Shown here: piece by piece, positions 1 through 8,717 of the stretch
How positions within the stretch are numbered: position 1 is the stretch's first letter
Layout of the letters: every line of letters begins with the position of its first letter
Source: Candidatus Schekmanbacteria bacterium
GTDB taxonomy: Bacteria; Schekmanbacteria; GWA2-38-11; J061
DNA: 10,358 bases
Direction of reading: 5' to 3'
NCBI GenBank assembly: GCA_003695725.1
Contig: RFHX01000161.1
Coordinates: 1 to 10,358, forward strand
Program-made: the position numbers and the translations under genes
Notes under the pieces: generated by a model
Databases searched by the model: none
What the model was told of the DNA's origin: nothing
The model's input: the letters and a program-made list of their open reading frames with translations, nothing else

Positions 1-66
1 GGGTAAAGACTCTTCATCAAGAGTTCAAATGTTTATGAATATTGTAAAAAAAATTTATAGATTCCT

Positions 67-840
67 ATGAAATCATTCTTTGATTGGCTTGGCTGCAGGG
101 TTACTCTTTTAATAGAAGAGATTGGGCGGGTTGTAATCTTTTTCACAAAATTTATCATCTGGCTTTTTAAACCTCCCTTCAAATTCTTCAATATGTTAAA
201 ACAGATGGAGGTTATCGGAGTCAACTCTGTAATAGTTGTCCTATTAACAGGATTTTTCACAGGTGCTGTTTTTTCACTTCAAACATATAGAGGATTCCAT
301 CAATTCAATGCTGAATATCTTGTCGGTTATGTTGTAGCTCTTGCTCTTTCACGAGAATTGGGCCCTGTATTAACAGGACTTATGGTAACAGGAAGAGCAG
401 GCTCGTTGATCGCCGCAGAATTAGGCACAATGAGAGTAACTGAACAGATAGATGCAATGGAAGTTATGGCAGTCAATCCAACACAGTATCTTATCGTACC
501 AAGAATAATAGCAGGTATAATTGTTCTTCCTCTTTTGACCATTATTGCAGACTTCATTGGAATAATAGGCGGATTTGTCGTTACAGTAAAATTTCTTGGA
601 CAAAGTTCAGTCATATATTGGTCGGGAATCAGGGATAATCTTGAGTTTTCCGATTTGATGCAGGGTATTTACAAAGCAATGTTTTTCGGAATGATTCTTA
701 CTCTCGTTGGATGTTATAAGGGCTTTTATACAGAAGGTGGAGCTGAAGGAGTTGGTAAAGCAACGACAAGCGCTGTTGTTGTAGCATCTGTGCTGATTTT
801 AATTTCTGACTATGTTTTAACAAGTCTCTTTTTCTCATAA
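67..840 (+). CDS. mlaE: MlaE-family ABC transporter permease (phospholipid/MCE transport)
   Basis: This is the inner-membrane permease of an MCE-type ABC transporter, which moves phospholipids or other hydrophobic molecules between the inner membrane and the periplasmic side. The 257 residues match the family's usual length of about 250-265. Hydrophobic segments lie at about residues 51-71, 85-108, 144-175, 203-217 and 235-255. The family's conserved central block runs from about residue 97 (RELGPVLTGLMVTGRAGS) through AELGTMRVTEQIDAM to NPTQYLIVPR. An in-frame TAG at 58-60 makes this ATG the first possible start; no clear Shine-Dalgarno precedes it. The stop overlaps the next gene's start by one base (TAATG). 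Its ATPase (2282) and MCE subunit (3043) follow in the same run but are separated from it by two unrelated genes. Family assignment is secure; substrate and transport direction are not visible. Confidence 0.95.
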   Translation: MKSFFDWLGCRVTLLIEEIGRVVIFFTKFIIWLFKPPFKFFNMLKQMEVIGVNSVIVVLLTGFFTGAVFSLQTYRGFHQFNAEYLVGYVVALALSRELGPVLTGLMVTGRAGSLIAAELGTMRVTEQIDAMEVMAVNPTQYLIVPRIIAGIIVLPLLTIIADFIGIIGGFVVTVKFLGQSSVIYWSGIRDNLEFSDLMQGIYKAMFFGMILTLVGCYKGFYTEGGAEGVGKATTSAVVVASVLILISDYVLTSLFFS

Positions 841-1514
841 TGCTTATTGAAACCGATTATTATACAGAAATTGAGCAATTCCTGACGGGGAAACGGGAAA
901 GAGGGCTTCTTGTAAGCACAGCAGATTACCGCATAATGAAAAAATGGGAAGCATTGGGCATCCCTCTCGATATTGTCAAAAAAGGAATAGAATTGACAAT
1001 TGACAGTATCAAATTTTCAAAAAAAAACAGAATAAACGGCATAATAACCCTTTCATCATGCAGCAGAAGAGTTTTAAAACTTTGGCGTGAATACAGAGAA
1101 GCAAAAAGCGGCTCAATAGAAGAATGGCAGAATAAAGCCAACAAAGAAATATCTAAAAATTTAATTGATGATATTTTAAAGATGATTTCTTCACTTGAAG
1201 AAAATGCCAGAAAGCAAACTATATCATCCAGTATTGATTCACTGGTTTATGAGTTTAAAAATGAACTTCAAAAAATGCTTGATAATAACAAAAAGTTATC
1301 ATCAGATGCTGAACGAGTATATGAAGAAATTGAAGATTTGAAGGAAAATTATCTTGAAAAAATTGTTTTATCCTTAAATGAAGAAGAAAAAAATCAACTT
1401 CTTTCGAGATGGAACAAAAAATTGAAAAAATTGAAAGCCATCAATAACAAAGAGTATGAGAATACTTGTAAAGAGCTCTTAAAAATTGCCATAGCTGAAA
1501 GACTTGGAGTTTAA
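840..1514 (+). CDS. Uncharacterised protein, partner of DnaC-like ATPase; possible DnaD-like replication factor
   Basis: The function is not established. The 224 residues fall into two parts. An N-terminal domain (about 1-90) looks helical, with landmarks YYTEIEQFLTGKRERGLL, STADYRIMKKWEALGIPLDIV and a Cys-containing stretch near residue 74 followed by a Trp at 82. A charged, Lys/Glu-rich helical tail (about 95-224) is probably coiled coil. The N-terminal pattern (IE-x-F-x(n)-RxRG-x-LLxS, then W-x-x-x-GIPL-x-x-V-x-x-GI) resembles from memory a domain of hypothetical proteins found beside DnaC-like ATPases in deltaproteobacteria and relatives. By analogy with the DnaD/DnaI pair it may help load the replicative helicase; this is inference. 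There is no signal peptide or membrane segment. The start overlaps the mlaE stop, and the dnaC-like gene begins 5 bases after its stop, so translation is likely coupled. Confidence 0.85.
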   Translation: MLIETDYYTEIEQFLTGKRERGLLVSTADYRIMKKWEALGIPLDIVKKGIELTIDSIKFSKKNRINGIITLSSCSRRVLKLWREYREAKSGSIEEWQNKANKEISKNLIDDILKMISSLEENARKQTISSSIDSLVYEFKNELQKMLDNNKKLSSDAERVYEEIEDLKENYLEKIVLSLNEEEKNQLLSRWNKKLKKLKAINNKEYENTCKELLKIAIAERLGV

Positions 1515-1519
1515 GAGAA

Positions 1520-2275
1520 ATGGCAGAAAAGAAAGTAGAAAAAGAGGAAATGGAAGTCTGTGAAATATGCCTTGGCACAGGATGGATTCCTGTAAAGGAA
1601 GAAGGTATTGAAAAAGTCAAGAGATGCTCCTGTTTCACAGAGCTTTTAAAAAAGAAGGTTATAAGCACCTGCAACATTCCTGAAAGATACAGTGAATGCA
1701 CTCTGGATAATTATGAAACACATAATTCCAGCCAGCGCACAGCCAAAAGAATAGCAGAAAAATTCTGTAAAGGATACCCCGGCTATGAAATAGGATTATT
1801 CTTCGTTGGCCCATGCGGCGTTGGCAAAACTCATCTGTCAGTTGCTATATTGAAAAACCTTATAGAAAACAAACTCGTTGATGGAATCTTTTATGATTTT
1901 TGGGAGCTTTTAAAATCAATCCAAAGCACTTATAGTGCGACTTCACTCCTTACCGAATCACAAATAATTTCACCTGTTATAGAAAAAGAAATTATAATCC
2001 TTGACGACTTGGGCGCCCAAAAAGTTACAGATTGGCGTCGTGATATACTTACTTACATTTTGAATAAAAGATATAATGAGAAAAAACCAACGATACTTTC
2101 ATCTAACTGGCATATTTCCGCTGATAAAGACAGCAATATCGAAGAAACCCTTGAAGACAGAATTGGGACAAGATTGATTTCACGAATTTATGAAATGTGC
2201 CGCATAGTGGAAATTACAGGGAATGATTACAGAAAATCCTTCAAACAGGACGGATACAGGCATATTTTGAGGTAA
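1520..2275 (+). CDS. DnaC/DnaI-like AAA+ ATPase with N-terminal zinc finger (helicase-loader type)
   Basis: This cytoplasmic AAA+ ATPase belongs to the DnaC/DnaI/IstB group, whose members load the replicative helicase or assist transposases. Residues 14-38 carry a probable zinc-binding site (C14, C17, C36, C38), as in many primosomal DnaC/DnaI proteins. Walker A is GPCGVGKT (97-104), Walker B is EIIILDDLG (157-165), sensor I is SSN (194-196), and the basic RLISR (218-222) supplies candidate arginine-finger residues. At 251 aa it has DnaC-like length. No istA transposase gene or insertion-sequence ends are nearby, which favours a replication role over IstB. The start is supported by GGAG at 1506-1509, inside the upstream gene. 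mlaF starts 6 bases after its stop. The cellular role is inferred from the family. Confidence 0.9.
   Translation: MAEKKVEKEEMEVCEICLGTGWIPVKEEGIEKVKRCSCFTELLKKKVISTCNIPERYSECTLDNYETHNSSQRTAKRIAEKFCKGYPGYEIGLFFVGPCGVGKTHLSVAILKNLIENKLVDGIFYDFWELLKSIQSTYSATSLLTESQIISPVIEKEIIILDDLGAQKVTDWRRDILTYILNKRYNEKKPTILSSNWHISADKDSNIEETLEDRIGTRLISRIYEMCRIVEITGNDYRKSFKQDGYRHILR
2269..2272 (+). promoter_or_regulatory. Shine-Dalgarno for GTG-started mlaF
   Basis: GAGG lies 9 bases before the GTG at 2282 and overlaps the end of the dnaC-like gene. It supports the non-ATG start; no ATG in this frame lies nearby that would give a normal family N-terminus. Confidence 0.55.
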
Positions 2276-2281
2276 TTCAAA

Positions 2282-3028
2282 GTGATAGAACTAAGAAATG
2301 TTTCTAAATCATTTAACGGCAAAAAGGTTTTAGACAGGATTAATTTAACAATCGAAGAAGGAAGCACTACCGTTATAATCGGTGGCAGTGGACAAGGTAA
2401 AAGTGTAATACTCAAACATATCATAGGACTGATGAAACCTGATGAAGGAGAAATACTTTACAAGGGAAAAGATATTACAAAAATCTCCGATTTTGAATTA
2501 AATGAAATAAGAAAAGAATTTGGATTTCTTTTTCAATTTGCAGCCCTATTCGACTCAATGACAGTGGAAGAAAATGTTGGATTCCCATTGAGGGAAAATA
2601 CCAAAATGAAAGAATCTGAGATAAGAGAAATTGTACGTCAACGGCTTTTAGATGTAGGATTGAAGGATGTAGAAGATAAAATGCCTTCCGAACTTTCAGG
2701 AGGTATGCAAAGAAGAGTGGGACTTGCACGAGCCCTTGCAATGTCTCCTAAAACTATAATCTATGACGAGCCCACAACAGGCCTTGACCCTATTTTGTCT
2801 GATACAATCAACACGCTCATCAGGGACACACAAAAAAAATTTGGAGTAACTTCGATCGTATCAAGCCATGATATACCGGGTATGTTCAAAATAGCAGATA
2901 AAGTTGCTTTGATTTACAACACAAAGATACATTTTTTTGGAACAACAGAGGAACTGAGAAACTGCAAGGACCCATATGTGATTCAATTTCTGAGCGGTTC
3001 ATCTGAAGGTCCTGCAAAAGTTATTTAA
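2282..3028 (+). CDS. mlaF: MlaF-family ABC transporter ATP-binding protein
   Basis: This is the cytoplasmic ATPase that powers the MlaE-type permease. All ABC motifs are intact: Walker A GGSGQGKS (34-41), Q-loop in FLFQFAALF (about 82-90), signature LSGGM (138-142), Walker B TIIYDEP (158-164), D-loop GLDP (167-170) and H-loop histidine in SSHD (H196). The FQFAALFDSMTVEENVGFPL stretch after the Q-loop is typical of the Mla/Ttg2A subfamily and separates it from other ABC ATPases. The 248 residues are normal for the family. Translation starts at GTG, with GAGG in position. It is followed after 14 bases by mlaD, while its permease partner mlaE lies about 1.4 kb upstream, beyond the two replication-type genes. 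Confidence 0.95.
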   Translation: MIELRNVSKSFNGKKVLDRINLTIEEGSTTVIIGGSGQGKSVILKHIIGLMKPDEGEILYKGKDITKISDFELNEIRKEFGFLFQFAALFDSMTVEENVGFPLRENTKMKESEIREIVRQRLLDVGLKDVEDKMPSELSGGMQRRVGLARALAMSPKTIIYDEPTTGLDPILSDTINTLIRDTQKKFGVTSIVSSHDIPGMFKIADKVALIYNTKIHFFGTTEELRNCKDPYVIQFLSGSSEGPAKVI

Positions 3029-3035
3029 TAAGGAG
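3029..3035 (+). promoter_or_regulatory. Strong Shine-Dalgarno for mlaD
   Basis: TAAGGAG lies 7 bases before the ATG at 3043. It is the best ribosome-binding site in the window and settles the start against an out-of-frame ATG at 3038. Confidence 0.7.
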
Positions 3036-3042
3036 ATATGAT

Positions 3043-4026
3043 ATGAATAACAAAAAGATAAGCGTTGAGGCAAAGGTGGGTCTTTTCACCCTTGCCGTGA
3101 TTATTCTTCTCTTCTGGTTGTCAATGCAGTTCGGAGAAATAACTTGGTTGAAGCCAAAGGGATATGTCCTGCATTCCGAACTCGAAAATGTGGCAGGACT
3201 TGAGAAGGAATCACCTATTAAAATGGCAGGTGTAAGAATAGGACGGATAGAAGATTTGAGGATTGAAGACGGCAAAGCAAAACTTGCTATGAGAATAGAT
3301 GATGGTGTCCAAATTCATGAAGGCGCGAAGGTATCGGTAAAATCAGACAGTCTTTTAGGGCAAAAATACTTAGATATAAGCTTTGGTGATCCAAAAGCAA
3401 AACTGCTTGCAGACGGAGACTCCTTAGGAGAAGGCGTAGTTGCAGCCGATATCGATAAACTTATCGGGCAGCTAACTGAAGTCGCAAAAGGGCTGAATGA
3501 AGTCGTGTCACAGAATTCCGAAAACATAAATCAGATGTTGGCAAATCTCAAAAAATCCACTGATACTCTTCAAAAAATACTGACTGAAAATGAAGACAGA
3601 ATTTCAAGTGCTATAGCCAATATCGATGGCTTTTCAAAAAAACTGAACACTCTGCTCAGCGAAAATAAGGAATCAGTGACAAAAGCCATAAGCAACTTTG
3701 AAAAATTCTCATCAAGTCTTAATGAGAAAGGACCTGAAGTAATGGATAAATTTTCAAAACTCGGCGACAACCTTGATGGAATGATTGAAGAAAACAGAGA
3801 AAATCTTAAAGAAACAATCCTAAAAGTAAAAGAAACTTCTGATAATCTCAATAAAATATTGGTTAAAGTTAATAAAGGCGAGGGAACTCTTGGCAAACTT
3901 GTCAATGATGACGAGCTTTATGATACAGCCAAAAAATCATTAAAGGATTTGGGAGATTCAGCTGAACAAGCAAGTGAATTGTCTCCAATTTCAACATTTA
4001 TAAGCTCGTTATTCTTTCTTTTTTAA
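3043..4026 (+). CDS. mlaD: MlaD-family MCE protein (lipid-binding periplasmic subunit)
   Basis: This is an inner-membrane-anchored MCE subunit. Family members form a hexameric ring at the periplasmic face of MlaE and carry lipid through its central pore. The N-terminal membrane anchor is at about residues 11-29. The single MCE domain (about 40-118) includes the landmark VAGLEKESPIKMAGVRIGRI and ends near SLLGQKYLDISFG. The remainder (about 135-310) is a long, probably coiled-coil helix rich in Asn, Lys, Glu and Ser, with a repeat in which Asn158, Asn183 and Asn208 are exactly 25 residues apart. A GTLGKLVNDDELYD segment (281-294), common in longer MlaD-like proteins, follows. The last 13 residues are hydrophobic (PISTFISSLFFLF). 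At 327 aa it is much longer than E. coli MlaD (about 180). The 437-aa repeat protein starts 9 bases downstream. Confidence 0.93.
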   Translation: MNNKKISVEAKVGLFTLAVIILLFWLSMQFGEITWLKPKGYVLHSELENVAGLEKESPIKMAGVRIGRIEDLRIEDGKAKLAMRIDDGVQIHEGAKVSVKSDSLLGQKYLDISFGDPKAKLLADGDSLGEGVVAADIDKLIGQLTEVAKGLNEVVSQNSENINQMLANLKKSTDTLQKILTENEDRISSAIANIDGFSKKLNTLLSENKESVTKAISNFEKFSSSLNEKGPEVMDKFSKLGDNLDGMIEENRENLKETILKVKETSDNLNKILVKVNKGEGTLGKLVNDDELYDTAKKSLKDLGDSAEQASELSPISTFISSLFFLF

Positions 4027-4035
4027 TCATCTCCA

Positions 4036-5349
4036 ATGAAAAAGTGTTTTTTAATATTATTGTTTTTTTTAACGCATCTGCTTCTTTTCTCTCCCTGCCT
4101 CTGCAAGGCAGATGAAAAGGCGGAGATTCATGCAAATATTGGTCCCATTGCTGCAGTTAGTGAAACTGAAAGGGAAAAAAGTTTCAGGATTCCTCCTCTT
4201 TTCGGCTACGAAAAAGACATTCCAAAGGGGACATTTAACCTCGATATACTTTGGCCTCTAATAAATTACAAAAGAGCTGAAAAAAAAATACAGCTTCGAG
4301 TGCTTCCTTTTCTCTTTTTTAAGAAAGATATGGAAAGGGAATGGGATAAAAAGAAATATCTTTATATTCTCCCTCTATATATATCATCTGAAAAAAGCGG
4401 TAGAAAATCCCGTGTAATCTTTCCTCTTTACGGACACTTTGAAGGATGGTTTGGATTAGACTCCTTTGATTTCCTGCTATTCCCTCTCTATACGGCTTCA
4501 AAGGAAAAGGAAGAAAATTCTTACAGCTATTGTTGGCCCTTTTTCAACTACTCAATTGCAAAGGGGAAAAGATATTATAGGATTTGGCCCTTCTATGGAA
4601 GCAAATCAGTTGAAAAGGAATATGAGAAGACATTCATCCTTTGGCCCTTTTATAACAATCAAAAGTTTTATAAAGATGACGGCGCTTTAAAAAAAGAGAG
4701 GCTTCTTCTCTTCCCTTTTTTTGGAAGCTCAAAGTCAGATGTTGCGGAAACGAAGCTTTTCCTGTTTCCTCTCTATGTATCACAGAAAAAACTGAAAGAA
4801 GATTTTTCAAGATACGATGTCATCTGGCCCCTTTTTTCAATAACGAGAGGGAAAGAAAGAAGGACTACACAAGTATTTCCTTTTTTTCGTCTTGATAAAA
4901 AAGGTGATTCTTTCAGAAATTTTTACCTTTGGCCTCTTCTGTGGGATGGCGATATAAAAGTATCAGGATATAGAAAAAGATTTTTCAGTTTCGTCCCCTT
5001 ATACCTTTATAACCACATAGAATGGGAAAATAGAAAGATAGATGAAAAACTCCATAAAATATGGCCTCTTTTCTCTTATCGCAGTGATGGAAATTCGACA
5101 CTCATAAGGACTTTGGATATCCTGCCTTTCAATGAAAAAGGAAGATTTGGAGAAGGCTTCTATAAAAACATTGGCATACTCTTTTCTTTCTTTGAATACA
5201 GCAAAGATATAAAAGACGATGCTTTTAAGATTTCCTTTTTTAAAGGGCTTTTCGGTTATGAAAAGGAAGGCAAGGAGAAGACAGTGAGACTCCTTTATTT
5301 TCCTATTTACAAAAAGAATAAACCTGATAGTAAAAACTCAGATAAATAA
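4036..5349 (+). CDS. Exported protein built of about 18 aromatic-Pro-aromatic (WPLF/FPLY) repeats
   Basis: I recognise no named family. Residues 1-24 form a signal peptide with a long Leu/Phe core; signal peptidase I cleavage after CKA (22-24) is plausible. The Cys at 21 lacks a proper lipobox. The mature part repeats a short motif, [W/F/L]-P-[L/F]-[Y/F], with the proline at residues 54, 74, 91, 113, 130, 150, 168, 185, 204, 227, 245, 265, 282, 300, 321, 344, 364 and 423. Spacing is mostly 17-23. Between motifs the sequence is charged and hydrophilic (K, E, R, D, S). Alternating short hydrophobic strands and polar turns suggest an all-beta repeat fold (solenoid, propeller-like or barrel); this is inference. 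It starts 9 bases after mlaD without a clear Shine-Dalgarno, so it is probably in the same operon. A role as a periplasmic or outer-membrane partner of the transporter is possible but unproven. Confidence 0.85.
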   Translation: MKKCFLILLFFLTHLLLFSPCLCKADEKAEIHANIGPIAAVSETEREKSFRIPPLFGYEKDIPKGTFNLDILWPLINYKRAEKKIQLRVLPFLFFKKDMEREWDKKKYLYILPLYISSEKSGRKSRVIFPLYGHFEGWFGLDSFDFLLFPLYTASKEKEENSYSYCWPFFNYSIAKGKRYYRIWPFYGSKSVEKEYEKTFILWPFYNNQKFYKDDGALKKERLLLFPFFGSSKSDVAETKLFLFPLYVSQKKLKEDFSRYDVIWPLFSITRGKERRTTQVFPFFRLDKKGDSFRNFYLWPLLWDGDIKVSGYRKRFFSFVPLYLYNHIEWENRKIDEKLHKIWPLFSYRSDGNSTLIRTLDILPFNEKGRFGEGFYKNIGILFSFFEYSKDIKDDAFKISFFKGLFGYEKEGKEKTVRLLYFPIYKKNKPDSKNSDK

Positions 5350-5371
5350 AAATTCACACTTTTCATTAATG

Positions 5372-5400
5372 TTGTTGTCATCTTCTAACCTAATTAATTA
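5372..5400 (+). promoter_or_regulatory. Possible promoter for ligA
   Basis: In the 61-base gap before ligA, TTGTTG (5372-5377) and TAATTA (5395-5400) are 17 bases apart and resemble -35 and -10 boxes. Transcription would begin within a few bases of the ligA ATG, which fits the absence of a Shine-Dalgarno there. Such matches are common by chance in AT-rich DNA. Confidence 0.22.
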
Positions 5401-5410
5401 CTTTGATTAA

Positions 5411-7414
<2,004 letters not shown>

Positions 7415-7426
7415 GATTTCTTTCTT

Positions 7427-7432
7427 AAGAGG
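7427..7432 (+). promoter_or_regulatory. Shine-Dalgarno supporting a GTG start
   Basis: AAGAGG lies 9 bases before the GTG at 7442 and supports that codon as the start of the metallo-hydrolase gene. The resulting N-terminus (MKGEIIFLGTGTSHG) is what the family normally shows. Confidence 0.55.
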
Positions 7433-7441
7433 AATAAATAA

Positions 7442-8218
7442 GTGAAAGGTGAGATAATTTTTCTTGGCACAGGCACTTCACATGGAGTACCGAAGATAGG
7501 ATGCAGATGCAAGGTATGCCTTTCTGATGACCCGAAAGACAAACGGATGCGCTCTTCAATACTCATTAAAATTGAAAAGAAATCGAACATATTGATAGAT
7601 ACTTCAATAGACCTTAGATTTCAGGCATTGAAGCACAATATTGATAAGATTGACGCAGTATTATTCACACATTATCATGCAGACCATATATTTGGTCTCG
7701 ACGAATTGAGAAGATTCAATGAAATAACAGGGAAAACTATTCCCATTTACGGCACAAAGGACACCCTTCAAGAAATAAGACGAATCTTCTCCTATGTTTT
7801 TTCAGGAAGACATATACCCGGAGGAGGAATCCCTTCTTTGAAAGCAGTGGAGGTCAACAGCCGCATAAATATTGAAGGAATCACTTTTGACCGTCTTGAA
7901 GGGAAACACGGGATGTTTGATGTATCAGGATTCAGAATGGCTAATGTAGTCTATTTCACAGATGTTAAGCATATCTCCGAAAAAACCCTCAAAAAAATGG
8001 AAGGACTTGAAATTTTGATTTTGGGCGCCTTGCGCGATACTCCTCATCCCACGCATTTCTCAATCGATGAAGCATACGAAATTGTAAAGAAAATACAGCC
8101 ACAAAAAACATATCTCACTCATATTTCCCACGAAATATCTCATAGTGAAACCTCATTACAGCTACCGACAAATGTTTTTCTTGCTTATGACGGACTGAAA
8201 TTAGAATTTGAAATCTAA
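7442..8218 (+). CDS. PhnP-like metallo-beta-lactamase-fold phosphodiesterase
   Basis: This is a cytoplasmic two-metal hydrolase of the PhnP-like branch of the metallo-beta-lactamase superfamily. PhnP itself cleaves phosphoribosyl 1,2-cyclic phosphate. The N-terminal beta hairpin LGTGTSHGVP is followed by GCRCKVC, whose C21, C23 and C26 match the structural zinc cysteines I recall for E. coli PhnP; a histidine in LTHISHE (H227 or H230) would complete that site. Catalytic metal ligands are HYHADH (H77, H79, D81, H82), then probably H156 (GKHG), D174 (YFTDVKH) and H227. The 258 residues are normal length. No phosphonate (phn) genes are nearby, so the physiological substrate is open; many stand-alone homologues are simply called MBL-fold hydrolases. 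It is probably co-transcribed with ligA. Its stop codon overlaps the antisense end of the hemF remnant. Confidence 0.92.
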   Translation: MKGEIIFLGTGTSHGVPKIGCRCKVCLSDDPKDKRMRSSILIKIEKKSNILIDTSIDLRFQALKHNIDKIDAVLFTHYHADHIFGLDELRRFNEITGKTIPIYGTKDTLQEIRRIFSYVFSGRHIPGGGIPSLKAVEVNSRINIEGITFDRLEGKHGMFDVSGFRMANVVYFTDVKHISEKTLKKMEGLEILILGALRDTPHPTHFSIDEAYEIVKKIQPQKTYLTHISHEISHSETSLQLPTNVFLAYDGLKLEFEI

Positions 8219-8541
8219 AATTTAACTGTTGGTGGAAGAGTTTGAAGTATCATAACTTCAGGATTAACACCTATTTCTAACCCATATCTGAATCCTTCGT
8301 CCTCAATTAGGTTAAATTCAACCCATCTTCCTCTCTTAAAAAGCATTCTTTCCCTTTCTTCATCAGTATATTTTTCATCTTTTCTAATCTCTACTATTTT
8401 GAAATAGGTATCGATAAAAATTTCCGCAGTCTTCTTTGCGAAATCAAACTCAGAAGCAGGGAAATCGAATGCTATGCCGACAAGTCCACCCCTTGGTTCA
8501 TTACGATATTTAAGCCAAAAGGTTTTTTTCAGATTAGCCCT
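8215..8541 (-). pseudogene. hemF: C-terminal remnant of oxygen-dependent coproporphyrinogen III oxidase (HemF)
   Basis: The minus strand from 8541 down to the TAG at 8217-8215 is open for 108 codons but has no usable start: a TAG (8544-8542) lies directly upstream and the first ATG is at codon 66. The translation contains WLKYRNEPRGG near its beginning and KRGRWVEFNLIEDEGFRYGL followed by NPEVMILQTLPP near its end. These match the conserved C-terminal signatures of HemF (HRNEPRGxGG, RRGRYVEFNLVYDRGT-x-FGL, ESILMSLPP). HemF, of about 300 residues, converts coproporphyrinogen III to protoporphyrinogen IX with O2. Here roughly the first 55-60% is absent, and no upstream frame continues it. The stretch carries no internal stop or frameshift, so truncation may be recent or the fragment may be conserved for another reason. 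It converges on and overlaps the stop of the upstream plus-strand gene. Confidence 0.78.
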
Positions 8542-8570
8542 CTATATATCATAATCTTTATTGAAATCGG

Positions 8571-8597
8571 CTCAAAATTTTTTAAATTTTTTTTGAG
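8571..8597. repeat. A/T-rich inverted repeat (possible weak hairpin)
   Basis: CTCAAAA and TTTTGAG arms flank a 13-base A/T-only loop. The arms are perfect but AT-rich, so any hairpin would be weak, and no clean T-run follows on the plus strand. Terminator function is not supported. Confidence 0.3.
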
Positions 8598-8701
8598 AAG
8601 AAAGATATTTTTGAGGAATTTTTGCTTTTTTAATCCAAATCAGCCATTTTTCAGTCTCAGAAAAAATTTTTTAATATGACTATGTTCAAAATATTAATTG
8701 T

Positions 8702-8717
8702 TATGATAGTGTAAAAT
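8702..8717 (+). promoter_or_regulatory. Possible -10 region for the FAD oxidoreductase gene
   Basis: TATGAT (8702-8707) and TAAAAT (8712-8717) both resemble a -10 box, 20-35 bases before the ATG at 8737. No convincing -35 box sits at the right distance, and base composition makes chance matches likely. No Shine-Dalgarno is visible before the ATG. Confidence 0.2.

Noticed and set aside
9-24. Small perfect hairpin ACTCTT-CATC-AAGAGT before mlaE
   Set aside because: The stem is only 6 bp with no T-run, and too little upstream sequence is present to tell a terminator or regulatory element from chance.
1520-2275. DnaC-like ATPase as IstB of an insertion sequence
   Set aside because: There is no istA-type transposase, no terminal inverted repeats or target duplication, and the N-terminal zinc-finger cysteines suit a helicase loader better.
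3570-3905. 111-codon open frame on the minus strand
   Set aside because: It is antisense to the Lys/Glu/Asn-rich coiled-coil part of mlaD; the Ser/Leu/Phe-rich product is the expected mirror of that composition.
4466-4690. 74-codon plus-strand open frame inside the repeat protein
   Set aside because: It is a frame-shifted reading of the repeats; the main frame keeps the signal peptide and regular motif through the whole stretch.
8520-8600. Rescue of hemF by a frameshift at the 7-base A tract (minus strand)
   Set aside because: The alternative upstream frames hit a TGA directly before the tract or other stops nearby, and none shows HemF-like sequence, so a simple indel does not restore the gene.
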